Shown: positions 47,401 to 60,893, counted from the first letter of the stretch. The stretch is DNA of 64,000 nucleotides from Owenia fusiformis (GCA_903813345.2 CAIIXF020000003.1:32797151-32861150); one strand, 5' to 3'. Numbers and translations: made by a program. The notes: a model not told the origin generated them from the sequence alone.

Positions 47401-50400
47401 CAGTTAAGTGCAATTTATGAATTTAAACCACAATCTATTTGTTCTAAGATTGGATTTATCTTACAGAAATGCTCGTTTTTATGTTGAATAATTTCAAAGC
47501 CTTGTAACTTGAACTCTATCACTTTGATAATTTTATCATATACATGTACGAATAGTGAAACAGAAATGTGATTTAAACGTCTCTTACTTTTGCTCTGTGA
47601 CCCAAGTATTCACGTTCTGAACAACAACCTCACTTTCGTGCTGTAGTTTATCAGTATTTGTGCGGGATTCATCAAGGGATCGTCGCAACTTTGAGATTTC
47701 TTCATTTGCGTCACTGTATTTTCTCTTCATGTTTTCCATATCACTTTTAAGCCTTTCAACCTTGAAAATAATGTTATGGTCTAGAAACAGACACACAATG
47801 ATTTATCAAACATCGATGAATTTATTATAAAATTGTGTATTTTCCAATTGTTGAATCTGCAGACTAATTCAAAAATAATAATGCAGATAGACGAAACTTA
47901 AAACATTTCTTGTTAAACCCAATTTGTAATTTTAAAACATATTCAAAATATTGAATTCCAAACCTCATCGAGTTTATTCCTATATTTTTCTTGAAGTGAT
48001 GACAGCTCCACCTTTAGGACAACAATCTCCTCCTCTTTTAAAGAGTTCTCTTGCAGGCTCTGCTGACTTTTACTATGGCTGTGGTTCACCTCTCTGTTCA
48101 ACTCATCTAGTCTCCTTTCATAGTTGTTTAACTGAAAAGCACAAAAACAAATGCCAATCACCAAATGTTGGCTATAACAATATGCCAGAACATAATACCA
48201 AAGAATAAAGACAAGTCACTTTAGCTATTTTACACATCATTGATTTGTTGTTGTATTAAACAAGGAATATATTAACATGCAAAATGTCACCACCATTTGT
48301 TGCAGATGCCATCTGCCATCAGAAAAAAATAAAAAACAGAGAACATAAAAATATGTCACCACTCTTTGGTTGTGACATAAAAACAAGCAATAACATTGTC
48401 AAAATGTCACTACTCGGTTAAAAAAAGTCTATCAATTTGCTAAAGAGGCCAAACGCTGACACTGAACATCAACCAACGCTCAAATGGAAGCTACATAGAT
48501 ATATGTCACTATGTGGTGAGAGACATGAAAGTCAAAATCATAATATTCAATGCATGTGTGTATTACCTCATCTTCAGACTGTCTGTTAAGTTCTTGTACT
48601 TTCTTCAGCTCTTGTCTCAGTCGCTTCATCTTATCTTCATAGAGAGCCAGTTCTTCCGCAAGTCCCTCACTCTGTTGTTGACTGCGGGAGAGTTCCGTTT
48701 TCAGATTGGTGATGGTTTTTGATTGGTCGCTTAGTTGTTCCATAGCCTCTTTGTGGTTTCCTTGCACGGTGGTAAGCTGGACACGTAAATCTTGGACAGT
48801 TTGGTCAGATTCCATCATCTGAGAAACATGTTGATTTGAATCACTTTAGGTGAATTACATTCTTGTTGTTAAACATTGTATAGAACTGATGTATTATTTA
48901 GAAAAAGATGAAAATGAGTGAAACAGGGCAAGTATTTCGATCCAAAGCACCAAGGCCAAAAATCCACTGTTAAATTATTTATGGGGAAAAAGAAACACAC
49001 CTCTCTCTAGAAGATAAAATAATGTTTTTAAAGGCATAAAAAAGCTTTTTATTAAACTTATTCATATTATTTTCAGGACAATCCTATTGCTTACTTGACT
49101 TTGTGTTGTTCTGTACTGTTCTTTGGAAGACTCCAGCTCCATTGAAAGTTGAGCAAGAGTTTCTTCATAGCGAGCCACCTAAAATAAAAATTTTACGTTA
49201 AGATACAAAAGGTGTCCAGACTATTATTTAAAGACATTGAATATAGCGACCAAAATTAGTGTTGATAGCTATGGAAATGTTCTTAAGTAAAAAAAAAGGA
49301 CGGTATCACTTAAACTTACTGAATACGGAGGAACACAACTGAGTTTAATATGGATTTAAAATTTCAAAAGCAACAAGGGCGCTCTTTGTGTTTAATACGG
49401 TACTGTGTTTTTGAAGATCCTGAAGAGAATACTCATCTATTTCAAAAACCATTATCATGACCAAATATCAGTACCCAGAAAATCACGATAAAAGTTGATA
49501 CCCACTTTTTGGTGGTGAAATAAAAATATGAGTAGCAACATGCATACCTCCTGTGAGTGGTGCTGATTCTGCTTCTGTGACGTGGTAAGGTTCATACGAG
49601 CCACACGTAGCTGCCCATCTCTCTCAGCAAGTTCTTCACGCAGACCCCTTGCCTTGTCCTGCAGCGAATCTATCTCATCACGCAATTGGTCAATATGATT
49701 CTCACGGTCCTTCAACTGAAAAACATAATGATTCAATGCTTGAAATCGAAACTGTGAACTTGTGAATTCTTGACAATTATAAATTAGATTCAATTAAAAA
49801 ATAAATGGCATAGAAACTGAAAATAAAGTATAGTTAGCAATCTTTATATTAAGAAATTCATTGCAATAATTTTATTTTGCATCAAGTCTAATTTTATTTA
49901 CCACACTAATCCAGGGTTAAAAAAATGTTAATTATTCATCGCATCATGCTTTGTTAATGAATTCTGGGTAACCATCTCACTTGCAATATCACCATGCGTA
50001 TTAGCTATGCACTTCCACCCTTGCAAATAAGCGTATAATTATCATTTAACTTCTTGTTTGTACATTCTAAGAGAAAACATCAAGGCATTTTGTTTCAGGG
50101 TGACTTATATGGCAACGCTTTCCATGCTATTATCCTGTCAATAAAACATAGCCACACCCATAATATCCAAATAAGGAATTCATCCAGAACTAGGGCTGGC
50201 ACAGAACAAAATTGGAATGAAGTGAATTTCGAAACTTGCCCTCTGAATCCGTAACTTACAGAATTTTGGATTTAATTGGCTTTCTATATAAGCTCAAGTA
50301 CTCATTGCTTGTTTTCAAATACATAATATGGAAAAATAGAATCTGATGGTTTGAATAATGATTCCATTCCGTGCCAGCCATACCAAGAACACAGTTTAAT

Positions 50401-53400
50401 GTTATGTTAGTAGCAGTGTACCATTCTATATCATATGAAAATGAGTTTTGTAAACCTATATTTCCCAAATGAAATGAATAACTAATAATATCCATTTATT
50501 CTAATTATACATGCTATGGCTTATTTACATCTTAATCCATCAAATTAGATTTTATGCCCTAAATCCAAGCTCAATCTAATCATATTATAATAACATTGGT
50601 TGCCCAAATAAATGACAAAACATCTAAATAATAATGAAACAACCATCAAGGAACTCATCTAGAAAGACTTGACAACTTTTAAACCAAATACACATATTGA
50701 GCAATATACAGGGTGGTCAAAAAATGGAAACCCTGCATTTTCCTCATATCTTCGTCATTTTGTGTAATCATTCCCTGAAATTTGACACACATGTACATCA
50801 TTCAATGTCCTACCAGCTAACCATATTTCATGACCATCAGATTGATAGTCACAATGGTACAGCAATTTGAACAAGATGCCCCAGTGTGGCTACCATCGCG
50901 CTATTGGCAAATCTGAACAGGTTGTCAATGATCTACATTTTTCAGCAGGTATGGCCTGAATGACATGGATGATCTGCTTTTTGAGGTGTGCAGTTGTCCT
51001 GGGGTTATTCTCGTACACTCATTTTTGGTGTATCACCACAGGTTGAAGTTAGGTAGGGACATTTTGGATGATAGGTGCAGGTTTGCCGAAAGTGCAATAT
51101 TGGCCAATGGAGCATGTTGTTTAAAGTGCTGTAACATTGTGACTATCAATTTGATGGTCATGAAATAAAGTAGGCCGGTAGGAAATTGAATGATGTACAA
51201 ATGTGTACAAATATCAGGGAGTAATTCCCTAAAATGACAAAGATATGAGGAAAATGGCGACAGAGTTTCCATTTTTTGACCACCCTGTACAATAAACAGC
51301 CCAAAGCCATGCAGAGCCAAACTATGCTCTAGAGAGAATTCAATCATTTAAAATAGCCTGTCCAAAATCTCCACTTGAAACCCAACTCCCTTCATAGCAT
51401 CTACAAGAACAGTCCTTCAAAAGCTTTCACATTTTAAAACACCCCTTTCACATTTTAAATGCGCTTTCAGATTCTAAATCCCCTTCAAATTTTAAACACC
51501 CCTTTCACATATCTAAACACCCCTTTAACATTTTCAAACACCCATTTCAATTTTTTGAACACAAATGCATAACTTCTGGGACAATGTTGGTAGAATTTCA
51601 GGAAAGCCATTCAAAAAATTTAAACCATTTCTCATTAAGATATCTGATTTATTTCAAATACGTGCTTGTGTTATAGTTAAAAATTGAATTAAATGATGTT
51701 GCTATAATTCATCTGTGATATTTCATAATTGTGTTTGTTTTATTTTGGACTTTGTGAAAAAATAACTCAAGATCAGTTAGTGCATTTGCTGAAAATATGA
51801 AATAATTTTGAAGTGAAATTTTTTGGAAAGCAATATAATGAGTGGATGGATATCTTAGTGAAAATATAGCACTATAGCAACCAGCATAGCAACCATCACA
51901 TCAATACTTGTGAGTCAGAAACAATCGCCACCGATCAAATATACCTTTTTACTCCTCCACTATACATCAACTGGCCAGAAGACATCACAAAACTTATTGT
52001 CAAGAGTGTATAAATAGCATATGTGGAGACGAGGGTAGGGAAGGGGTTCTTGAGTATTTTTTTTAAAGTTGATTGGTATTTGAGAATGATAAATGGTTTG
52101 GGACTTTGAATTTGAGTTGTTTTTCTACAATTGGATATTTCCTTTTTAATTTTTGTCTGAGTTTCATGATTTTTGGATATATTTCCTTGATCTTATTTTT
52201 ATATGTGGTATAACACACAAGGAGGGCAAAATACCCAGTCAGCAAAAATTCCAAAACTAGTCATCCATGTAGAGAATATTTTCAGGTATTGTGAGAGTTT
52301 TGAGGCTAAATACCAGGAGTATAGATTGTAAAATGTCTATGAACTATTTTAGCGGATGATATTTTACAATGACTTTCCGATAATGTGCACTCGTACAATA
52401 AATAAATATACATTAAAACAAAACTACAAATAGCATAAATAACTTCATATTTACAACAATATAGGTAAATATTACATCTAAATACTATGTACATCAAATT
52501 GAATAAAAATAAGCATATTATGATTACTTATGAGGTATGACTAGAATCTAAACTTTTTCAAAAGAAACCAAAATTGATATATGAATTCCATATAACCATG
52601 AAGGGGGGGGGGTCGATGGGGAGAATAGGGGGGGGGGTAACTCTTGACAGGTTATTGCTCTGGCTCTGAACCAATTGAACTTTGAGAAATCAGCAGCTCT
52701 TCCTGGTAAAGCACACAATTAAGTTAAAGTATGTGAATCAATTTCAAGAAATTTATATTAAAACAAGCATTATTAGATAATTAGGGGCCGAGTCATTAAC
52801 TTTTAATTTGAAAGTAATTTGGTTGCAAAATAAAAGACCATTTTTGAAGCTAAACATCATTGAAATTGAAAGTTTATCTTTTATTTGCATTGAAGTCTTT
52901 CAAAATCCATATTAGGCTTTTTTTAAATTACTTTCATAAAAAGTTAGAATTTGACACGGCCCCTTACATATAAAAACTACATGACAAACAGTACATATAC
53001 ATCATTAAAGATGGACAGTTTAAAAGTCACATGCATTCATAGTTTTAATAACCTCATGTGCTTCACTACATCCCAAATTACCAGAATTAAAAAATAAATA
53101 AAATAATCTAAATCATAAAATGCAACTCTCAACAAAAAGTGCTTCACTCTACTAGATTCCCATGAAGATTCTTAGAAATGTAGTTTTAAGAAAAAATTGG
53201 AAATATTATTAAATATCTGAAATCAAAACATTGTTTTTATTGTTCTTATATATGCAAAGGGCACAGTCAGCACCATCTATCCTCTATACTGTTTAGAAAG
53301 GAATAGCCCCCATTCCAAAATATATTTTAAATTCAGTTAGCTTTGAAACTTTATTATGAATAAAAATATTTTAGGATTATTAAGATGAGAATCATAGACA

Positions 53401-56400
53401 CTGCCCGTTTAACTATTTAAATCAAAAATAATAGATGGCGCTGACCATGCCAAAGTCCTCCTTGGAGAATTCCCAAGTGATACAATGAGCTACATCACTG
53501 AAGTTGAAAATTTTGCATACCTTATTTCCATTCTCCCGGTGTTGCTTCTGGTATTTTTCAACCTCATCTTCAAGCTCTGATGTCATATTCTTGTATTGTT
53601 GGAGCTGCCGCGACGTGTCTTGTTGTCGCAATCTCTCTGCATTCAACTCAGCCTGGAGTTGTGTGAGCACGGATTCCTGCTGTTCAACCTATGCACATAA
53701 TGTATTCCAGTTTTAGAAATAAAGAATATTTATTTAGAAAGTACGGTAAAATTTGTATATCTGAACACATCTATGATGCAAACACCTCTCAATATGAACA
53801 CTTTCTCTCAGTCACATTTTTGTATTTTCCCATATTCTCTCTGTGAAAGAAACCTTACAGAAACCTTGAAATGTGAGCAACTACAACATTTTTGGATGGT
53901 CTGAGTGGCATTCAGATGACACAGGTTTTTCACATTTGAAAAATTCATATTAGGACTTATAAAATACAAATAAACCATATTCCATATTTGCGATAGATTA
54001 TGATTTAGAACATTTTAAGTTTAATGCATCGCATATTACTTTTCTAGCACTTAGAAAGTATTCCATATTAGTTATACTTTTTTTAATTAAAAGTATCCAT
54101 TGTTAAGATTTGATAAAAGCACATTTTGTTCTAAGGAAACACTAAGAAGATACACTTCTGAATCAAGTTTTTACAAACTCTTAGGAATTAGAGTTTTGCA
54201 TATGTTTTTTAATTTTTTAATAAATATGATCACTGAAATGTAAATACCTGTTCTGTCAGCATTTTCTCTTGATCTTTGAGACCTTCTAGCTCAACCTCTG
54301 CCGTATGAGCCTGATTTTTGTAGGTCATCCCTTCCTGTATTGCATTATGGGTCTCCTCTTTACAGACGAGGACGTCTTTACGTAATTTCTCGATAGAGTT
54401 ACGCTGATCTTCAATTTCCTCTTCGTAGCTCATACTGCGCTCTCGGAGAGTTTTTAATTCAGTTTGGTGTTTGCGTACAGTTTGTTCGAGGCGTACAACC
54501 TCCGTTACCCTTTGGCTCAGCTGGTCTTGTGTGGTTGCGAGACTCTGTTCCATTATCATCAATTTTTCTTCATGATGGGCCAACTGGAAATACAAAAATT
54601 GAAAACTGGGAAAATTTTTAAATTTAATTTGACAACATAAAATTTAAAGAAATCAATGCCAGTGCATTTAGTAATTAAAGAGTGGAGGGGGGGGTGTTGA
54701 TGGGCATGTCACTTTTGTTAGTGTTGTAGATAAGGACCAGCTGATTATGATACTGGTATTGTACTATTATATATGATTAACCGATAAAATTGTGTTAAAT
54801 ACTGCAAAAACATAAACTAAGATAACAAGCCGATTATAGGTACATATGTACAAATATTTGTTTTCTCTCTTGTTGACCTAATAAACTTAAGATAAGTACA
54901 TTTTATCACAATGTCTTTGAGATAAAAAAGTCTTCATTCAACATGTGCTAGTATATAGACTAATAAATCATACTGCAAAGTACATGTTATATAAGATATT
55001 GTATTTAGACAAACATTAAAAAATACACATAAAAAGCACCTATAGAACACCTAAATATCACCTATTAAACACCAAGATATCACCTATACAACACCTGGAA
55101 AAGATGGATACCATAAAATTAGCAAAACGAAAAGCATACAAGAACACATTAATTCTAGGAGTAGGATTTATTCTAAACTTCAGTGCATTCACTGCACTGG
55201 CTTCTCTTCAGACGTCAATCAATATTGAGGATGGTCTCGGCACAACTGGCCTTGCTGTCATATATAGTGTTCTGATACCTTCTACAATATTCTTGCCAAA
55301 ATTTTGTATCAAACACTTTGGATGTACAAAAACAATGGGAATCAGTTTTATCGGATATGCCGTATTTCCCGCAGCTAATTTATACGCCACCTGGTGGACA
55401 ATTATCCCAGGTGCAGTGATTTGTGGGATTTCAGCGGGTACTTTGTGGACGGCGCAGTCAACGTACACGACACAGTCAGCAAGGATGTATAGTGAGATCA
55501 GTGGGGAGTCGTGTGAAGAAATGATTGCGGAATTACTTAGTCTCTTTTACTTCATGTTTGCTTTTTGTAAGTACAGCACGAATGATGAACGACAAACTAG
55601 AAAAAATTGATATTTATAATGCACAGAGATATAGGGTATCAAAAGTTTAAAGACCAACAAGTCCAGTAAAATCATAATTTTCAGCCAGTTGCTACTATGT
55701 CTCAAGTTCCAGGATGCTTATTTAAAATCTTTGGTTTGTTAAGTTTAGTTTGATATGCAGCACCCAATATAGAAAAATGAGTATTGTTTTTACATTTTTA
55801 TTTGTCCTGCAATCTCAGATATTTGAAATTTTTGCAAATCAATGTTTTCAAATATGTCCATGTATTGTCATTTGTTCCCGTTTTACCTTATTTGCTTCTT
55901 CATAATGTATTAAAGATCAGATATCAAAATGTATGTATAATTACATGTACTTTATAATGTAATGACAAAATGTTTATTTCAGCCACTATAGCAGGGAACA
56001 TTGCCGGCTCTGTTCTTCTCAATAACAACGACAACACCACAGAAATACCTGAAGATGAGCTTGACAAATGTGGACCTGAGTTCTGCCCAGCTGTGTATAA
56101 TGCAACAAATGATAACCTCTCAAGGCCTCCAGAAGAACTGGTACTTATTATAACTTCAATGATTAATATCTCAATAATTAAAAATTGTGTTTAGTTTTAG
56201 GTGGTCTCATTCTTCATATGACAATAAATCAATTTTAGATCTTGTGATTTTATCATTGTGAAAATTGTGTTTAGTTTATTTGGGATATTGTAGGGTGATT
56301 TCCTTCTAACTTGTGTAATTTTAGATGTTTTCTCTTTCTGGCTGCGTTCTGTGACCATTTTTGGTATTTTCCCATTGACAACTATGCATCCATATTTATG

Positions 56401-59400
56401 AATGGATTAACTGAGTAATTGTATTTCCAGATCCAACTTCTGATGATAATCTTCATAGTACTCTGCCTGTCTGCTGCATTGCTAATGATATTTGCACTGG
56501 AGAAGCTGGACTATGAGAAAAAGGCAACCAAAGATGGGAAAGTCCCTAACGCACAAGAGGAGAAAACACCTCTAATTCATAGTGACCACACATCTGAGAT
56601 TTCAAACCCATCAAAAAACTATCAAACTATTTCTGGTCATTTCAAAGCAGCAAATGATGAAAATGAGGAAGAAGTGTCAGTTGCAATCAAATCATATGGA
56701 GAAAATACTTACACTGAAGGCCTTATAACTGATGAAACAAATGCAAAACATTGGGAAAATACTAACAACGTTGGCGATCACCCAAATGGATGGAAGGAGA
56801 GGGTACAACCAACGATGCTGATAGCAACATTACAGCTCTGTCTTGATGTAAAGATGTTGTTGATCATACCCTTATCAATGCTAAATGGAACAATCGTCAC
56901 TTTTATATTTGGAGAATTTACCCAGGTAAAGGCACTCCATGTGGATGCATTTAGGTAGTTTCACACTTTCAGCAAAATAGATATTGGGGAAATGTCATTT
57001 CAATATAGTGTGAACAAAATGTTTTGATTCTAGTAAGACTATGCATTCTACTTTAATATCTACTTTTTTCCTGTTTCTTTTTTATTGGTATTTGTGATCA
57101 TGAAAGTTCTCATTATGCTGATTTGCCTTAAATTGTCCATTCAATCATGAAATAGATAATACTTTTCCAGCATAGAAATTAGTTGTACTGAATGTGGTTT
57201 ATATTCTAGGCCTATGTTGCATGCAGCCAAGGCATCTGGATGGTGGGTTACTTTGTCGTGGCTTTTGGTGTTGCATTTGGCCTTATCTCCATGGTGATAG
57301 GCAGGGTCAAGGCCATTGGACGGCTAGCCGCTACTATGATAGGTAAGAACTCAACTTGCAACATTGAACTTTACCCAACTCAGATGGACCCTTATGCATA
57401 TACTAGAATTGCTTTTATTCATCATTCCTTTTCAGGCATTGTTTGTTGTGGGGCAGCAGTCGTGCTTTCTCTTCTATGGCAGTGGTTGGACAGGCAGCTC
57501 TATCTTCTCTTCATTATTATCATACTACAAGGGGCTGGAGGTGCAGCACTTCAGATTGGTATCACAAGTACGGAATTGAAATAGTCTCCCCATTATCAAT
57601 GTCCAAACTTTGATCCATTGTTTAATATCTTGTCGGCTTATGGTGTATAACCCATATTCAAACCCTCCCAGTAAACAACCTCTGTTCATCCAAAAGTTAT
57701 TGGTACACCTGATGTCACATCCACTTCTTATGACACCTATATCAATGTCATAGATAACCATTCATTATTCAGGATTTCAGTTTTAACCTTATTCTTCTAT
57801 TTTGCAGCTTCTGTAGGGATAATGTTCATGGGAAACAATGAGGCTGCATTTGCGAACTACAAAATGTGGCAAAGTGTTGGCTCAGCGGTCACCTTCATAT
57901 ACAGTACATTCCTTTGTATGTACATCAAGCTCTACATAATGTTGACTGTTATCGTAGTGGGCACTGTATGTGTGCTGGTGTTGGAGGTCATATATAAGAG
58001 ACAAAAGACAAGATAAATATATAATTTTGTATGATCTTACCTCTTGTGCGCAGTCTTTATATTGAGATCTTGCCTCAGTGAGATCTGTTCGAGAATGTTC
58101 AACCTCCAACTGAAGATCTTGAATCTAGAAACACATAAATACTCATACATTGTTTGTTATTCACTAAATGTTGCTATGTACTGATCCAAAGATATTGTCA
58201 ATATCTTATTGATATTATCTGAAATAAATAACTAAATAAAAAAATTATCATGAATGCTGATGATGCAATTTATAATCATCCTTTTATTTTGATGAATAAG
58301 GAAAGGTTTTACAGATCAATGTCAAAGGAAGGAATAATGAAGACAATTTCTACTGGAAACTGCTGAAAAATAATTTTTAAACCACTTTGCATATCATTTC
58401 AGTAAGCCAATCTACATGTAATTAGTTTTTAATTAGTTTACTATTGACTTCACTCTGCCTAATAGGCTGCAACTTAATTCTCATTTTACAATGTAGTTGC
58501 TATATCTCACCTGATTTTGTCCCTGTCTAGCAGCTCTCTGTTCATTGCTCACTGTATTCTTCAGCTCTCTCAAATGACTCTCAAGCTTCTCAATCTTAAC
58601 ACAAAGAATGCAAAATAGTATATCTGCCAGCAACATCATAATCGCAGTTCGCATATTGGTTCATTTTATGACATTTGCATAATAACTGTAGATGACAATG
58701 GAAAAAATGCAATCAGGATCTGTTTGATGGTTTATCGAGGGGAAGGAGCATCCTGTTAATAATCGGGACCTACAGCCCTCAGGCAGATATATTATACTGG
58801 CCTTGGGATAATCCCAATAACCTGAACCTCATATAGGATAATCTCTATATATACAACAGTATGATACATCAAATATTGCAACAAAAATGCTAATAAATTG
58901 TGATTAGTTTTTGTAAATTCTTAAGTGTGTATTCATCGAATGTAGCTCTTCCTAAATCCAATCCTAAATCATTTTAAGTAATTCACTTAGTTTCAATATT
59001 AAGACATATGAATATGAATAAAAAAGTCATCCTTAACTCAGAGGGCATAAGGTTTTTCCATGAAATAATAATAAAATTTAATTAAAAATTCAATTGGAAC
59101 ATTGAACTTGTGAAGATTGTGAAATAGTTCTTCCAATGATATTCTTTGACAAAATGGTCCTACAAAACGCTACAAAAACCTCATTTCAAATAAGAGTAAT
59201 TATGATAAAATTTCTCAAGTAAACTGGTATTAGACAGTAATTAATGATTTGAAAGGTGATATTTTCTATAAATATGTTTTAACTGAGAAAAATAAAGACC
59301 GGATCTTTCAATTTCAGTCAAAATTCAGTTTTTAAATTGTCTTAGAGAGTGACCAGATCAGCTTGACCTTGGAGTTTTAACACAGGCCATCAATTTCATG

Positions 59401-60893
59401 CCAAATATGGAAAGTGCAAAAATAGAGCTGTCAATCAAATATTGGAGTGTATGAAAGAGAAAGTTATATTTAGCTTGCTTGTTGTATTGTTCAAGGTTCT
59501 CAGAGTTCTTGATAATTTGAATATTTCAGAAATATTTATGTAAGTCAGTGTGCCATATTATTAATAAAACACAAAAATTAACATCTATTTTTAGCACAAT
59601 TGAAGAAATCACAACTTGGTACCCTTGTTCAATAAAAATGTTCATACACAAAGTGAACCTGTGTTTGAAATAAACTTCAACGAAAAATAAACTGTGACCA
59701 AATCATGCAATACCTCTTCCAGCCTCGATCTGGATTCATCTCGCGTCCTTCCAAGTTCCTGCTCAGATTGCGCTAAATGATCCCCCTGTTGTTGTAACTG
59801 TTGCTCCATATTCTGAAGGTGTTTTCTCGCATCTGTGAGATCAGTTTCAAGTGCGTGAACATGCTCCTCTAGTTTTGTTACCTCAGACTTATGCCGTTGG
59901 TGGGCGGAGGCTAAGTTGATTTGTAACTGCTGGAGGGTTGATTCGAGACGTGCGGCCTGGAGTGGGTGAAAGTTTTGTGAGTGATTCTGTAGTTTCTTGA
60001 AAATGGTACTTCTTATACAGCAGGGTTAAATTGCTTCTTTTGATAGTTTCATAACGAAGGATTTCTGACTGCGGAACACGTTTTGTCAAAATGCTTCTCA
60101 AGAAGCAATTAAACTTGCTGTAATCTTAACCAATATTGTGATTTTGGTGATTATAGGTCCTGGTCATATAGAAGAGCCATCATTTCAAATAATGTTACTC
60201 TTGACTTTCAAACTTCTGACCCAGTGAAAACAAATGAAATTCATCAATAGCAGTTAACACTACCTTCATATCCATGCTGATATTCAAATGTATGAGAGAA
60301 TGTAGTGAATTTTGAAATAAAATTTAAATCAAAGGTGATGAAATAGATACTGAATAAAACTGATTGCATAAGTATGACAAAACATATTCAGAATAAAAAA
60401 CATTTGATACCCACTACGCGCATGATGTGAAAAATCATGCACCCAATATCAATTCTGAACATTCAGAAAATAAAACACATGCACATGTACTATACAGTAA
60501 ATCCTTACCTCTTTTTCTACAATAGTTTTCTGTTCTTTGACTAGTGAGAGGTCGGCCTTAAGTTGGTTGGCATGGTCTGTCAGTTCTACTTGTTTCCGAG
60601 ATCTCTGTTCTACCTCATTGCGAGTTTCATCTAATTCATACTCAAGAGCACCTATTCTGTCTTCACGACTGATCAACTACAAAAATGGAAATAATCAAAT
60701 GTTAGATCCCATTATTTTTTGACTTTCAACAAGCTCGAGGTTTCTTCAAGTGTACATTTTTATTGTAATGGTTACCTGGTTACCAAGACAACTATGAACA
60801 TATACATACCTCTTGGTTGGAATATTGATGGGTGTCTTGGTAGGTCTGGTAGTCTGCCTGCAGTTTACGAGACCTCTCCTCATTTTGCTGACA
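41465..60893 (-). CDS. Long coiled-coil protein, 20 coding exons seen (5' end not found)
   Basis: The exons in transcript order are 60893-60810, 60676-60509, 59956-59714, 58594-58511, 58124-58041, 54583-54248, 53688-53521, 49715-49548, 49178-49095, 48818-48567, 48131-47964, 47760-47588, 46922-46890, 46677-46636, 46326-46233, 44478-44408, 44114-43847 (weak donor), 43376-43299, 42023-41922 and 41572-41465. The phases agree throughout, giving about 935 residues. Nearly all is heptad-rich coiled coil (for example LEYELDETRNEVEQRSRK). The C-terminus is Ser/Pro-rich and ends SRSGSPGPRH. Exons from the first to 47964 are multiples of 84 nt, one excepted. The architecture recalls centrosomal or ciliary coiled-coil proteins such as CCDC18 or PMFBP1, but coiled-coil similarity is not diagnostic and no name is assigned. 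An UNC93-like gene lies in the intron 54584-58040. Additional phase-0 exons may have been missed in the large introns. Confidence 0.8.
41660..41780. repeat. Dispersed repeat with ATGTCACCAC phrases (related copy at 48272-48375)
   Basis: Both copies contain AACATGCAAAATGTCACCAC, then a TTTGTT(A/G)CAGA phrase, then ATATGTCACCACT and a GGTGACATAAAA or GTGACATAAAA phrase. Weaker relatives occur near 21440 and 49495. The boundaries and class are unknown. Confidence 0.55.
42850..43110. repeat. Degenerate array of about 22-bp units
   Basis: The units are of the type TTAATCAGATATCCAATGCATG with variable length. It lies in an intron of the coiled-coil gene. Confidence 0.75.
44490..45240. repeat. 25-bp minisatellite, about 29 copies, next to a splice acceptor
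   Basis: The unit is CAATGGAACAATCATTTATA plus TTGCA. It begins about 10 nt upstream (in transcript sense) of the acceptor of exon 44478-44408. Because 25 is not a multiple of 3, each plus-strand frame reads a 25-residue repeat; all three are open for more than 200 codons without being genes. Confidence 0.95.
45756..46046. repeat. Dispersed repeat, copy 1 of a direct pair
   Basis: This about 290-bp segment matches 46966-47256 in the same orientation with few differences. Shared phrases include AGTACCAGCACCCAG and CGACCAGGCGCCATGTTGAA. The two copies lie in different introns of the coiled-coil gene and flank the exons at 46233-46922. Confidence 0.88.
46966..47256. repeat. Dispersed repeat, copy 2 of a direct pair
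   Basis: This is the partner of 45756-46046, 1210 bp away. Both start near TAGGGAATCT and stop near AACATTAATAGGC. No terminal inverted repeat or target duplication was seen, so the class is unknown. Confidence 0.88.
49716..50708. other. Intron of the coiled-coil gene, no feature
   Basis: This is AT-rich. Between 50170 and 50420 a loose inverted resemblance exists (TGGCACAGAACAAAATTGGA against TCCATTCCGTGCCAGCCATA), perhaps an old MITE. Nothing else was recognised. Confidence 0.4.
50709..51288. mobile_element. 580-bp mariner-derived element with transposase remnant
   Basis: The ends CAGGGTGGTCAAAAAATGGA and the inverted copy are flanked by TA (50707-50708 and 51289-51290). On the minus strand the interior reads a fragment, NNPRTTAHLKKQI followed by IPAEKC, resembling the C-terminal part of Tc1/mariner transposases. 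The frame is broken and most of the transposase is deleted. It is an internally deleted, non-autonomous copy in an intron of the coiled-coil gene. Confidence 0.85.
51410..51560. repeat. Degenerate array of TTTAAACACCCCTTTCACA-like units
   Basis: About six units of 20-25 bp share a TTTCA...AAACACCCC core. The array is intronic. Confidence 0.65.
51561..53520. other. Large intron of the coiled-coil gene, no feature
   Basis: This is AT-rich with poly-G runs near 52602-52640. No exon with compatible coiled-coil coding was recognised. The region ends at the donor of exon 53688-53521. Confidence 0.4.
55104..58016 (+). CDS. UNC93-like multi-pass membrane protein, 6 exons, nested in an intron
   Basis: The exons are 55104-55566, 55983-56140, 56431-56925, 57210-57342, 57436-57558 and 57808-58016. 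Phases agree and the total is 1581 nt (526 aa). Family marks are the N-terminal segment KNTLILGVGFILNFSAF, SLQTSINIEDGLG, LPKFCIKHFGCTKTM, a WTAQSTYTTQSA segment, then FGEFTQAYVACSQGIWMVGY and a NNEAAFANYKMWQSVG segment near the end. These match the UNC93A branch of the major facilitator superfamily in order. About 11-12 hydrophobic segments can be counted. A long hydrophilic loop, about residues 235-330 in exon 3, makes it longer than human UNC93A (457 aa). UNC93 relatives regulate channels or traffic receptors; no substrate is implied here. The stop codon is 25 nt from an exon of the opposite-strand coiled-coil gene, so the 3' UTR probably overlaps that exon. Confidence 0.9.

Noticed and set aside
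53745-53870. Complete MITE related to 20068-20235
   Set aside because: Only the left-end similarity is clear; no matching right end or target duplication was seen.
41465-60893. Naming the coiled-coil gene CCDC18 or PMFBP1
   Set aside because: Heptad repeats give spurious similarity; I could not find a diagnostic motif, so the symbol was left empty. A reciprocal profile search would decide.
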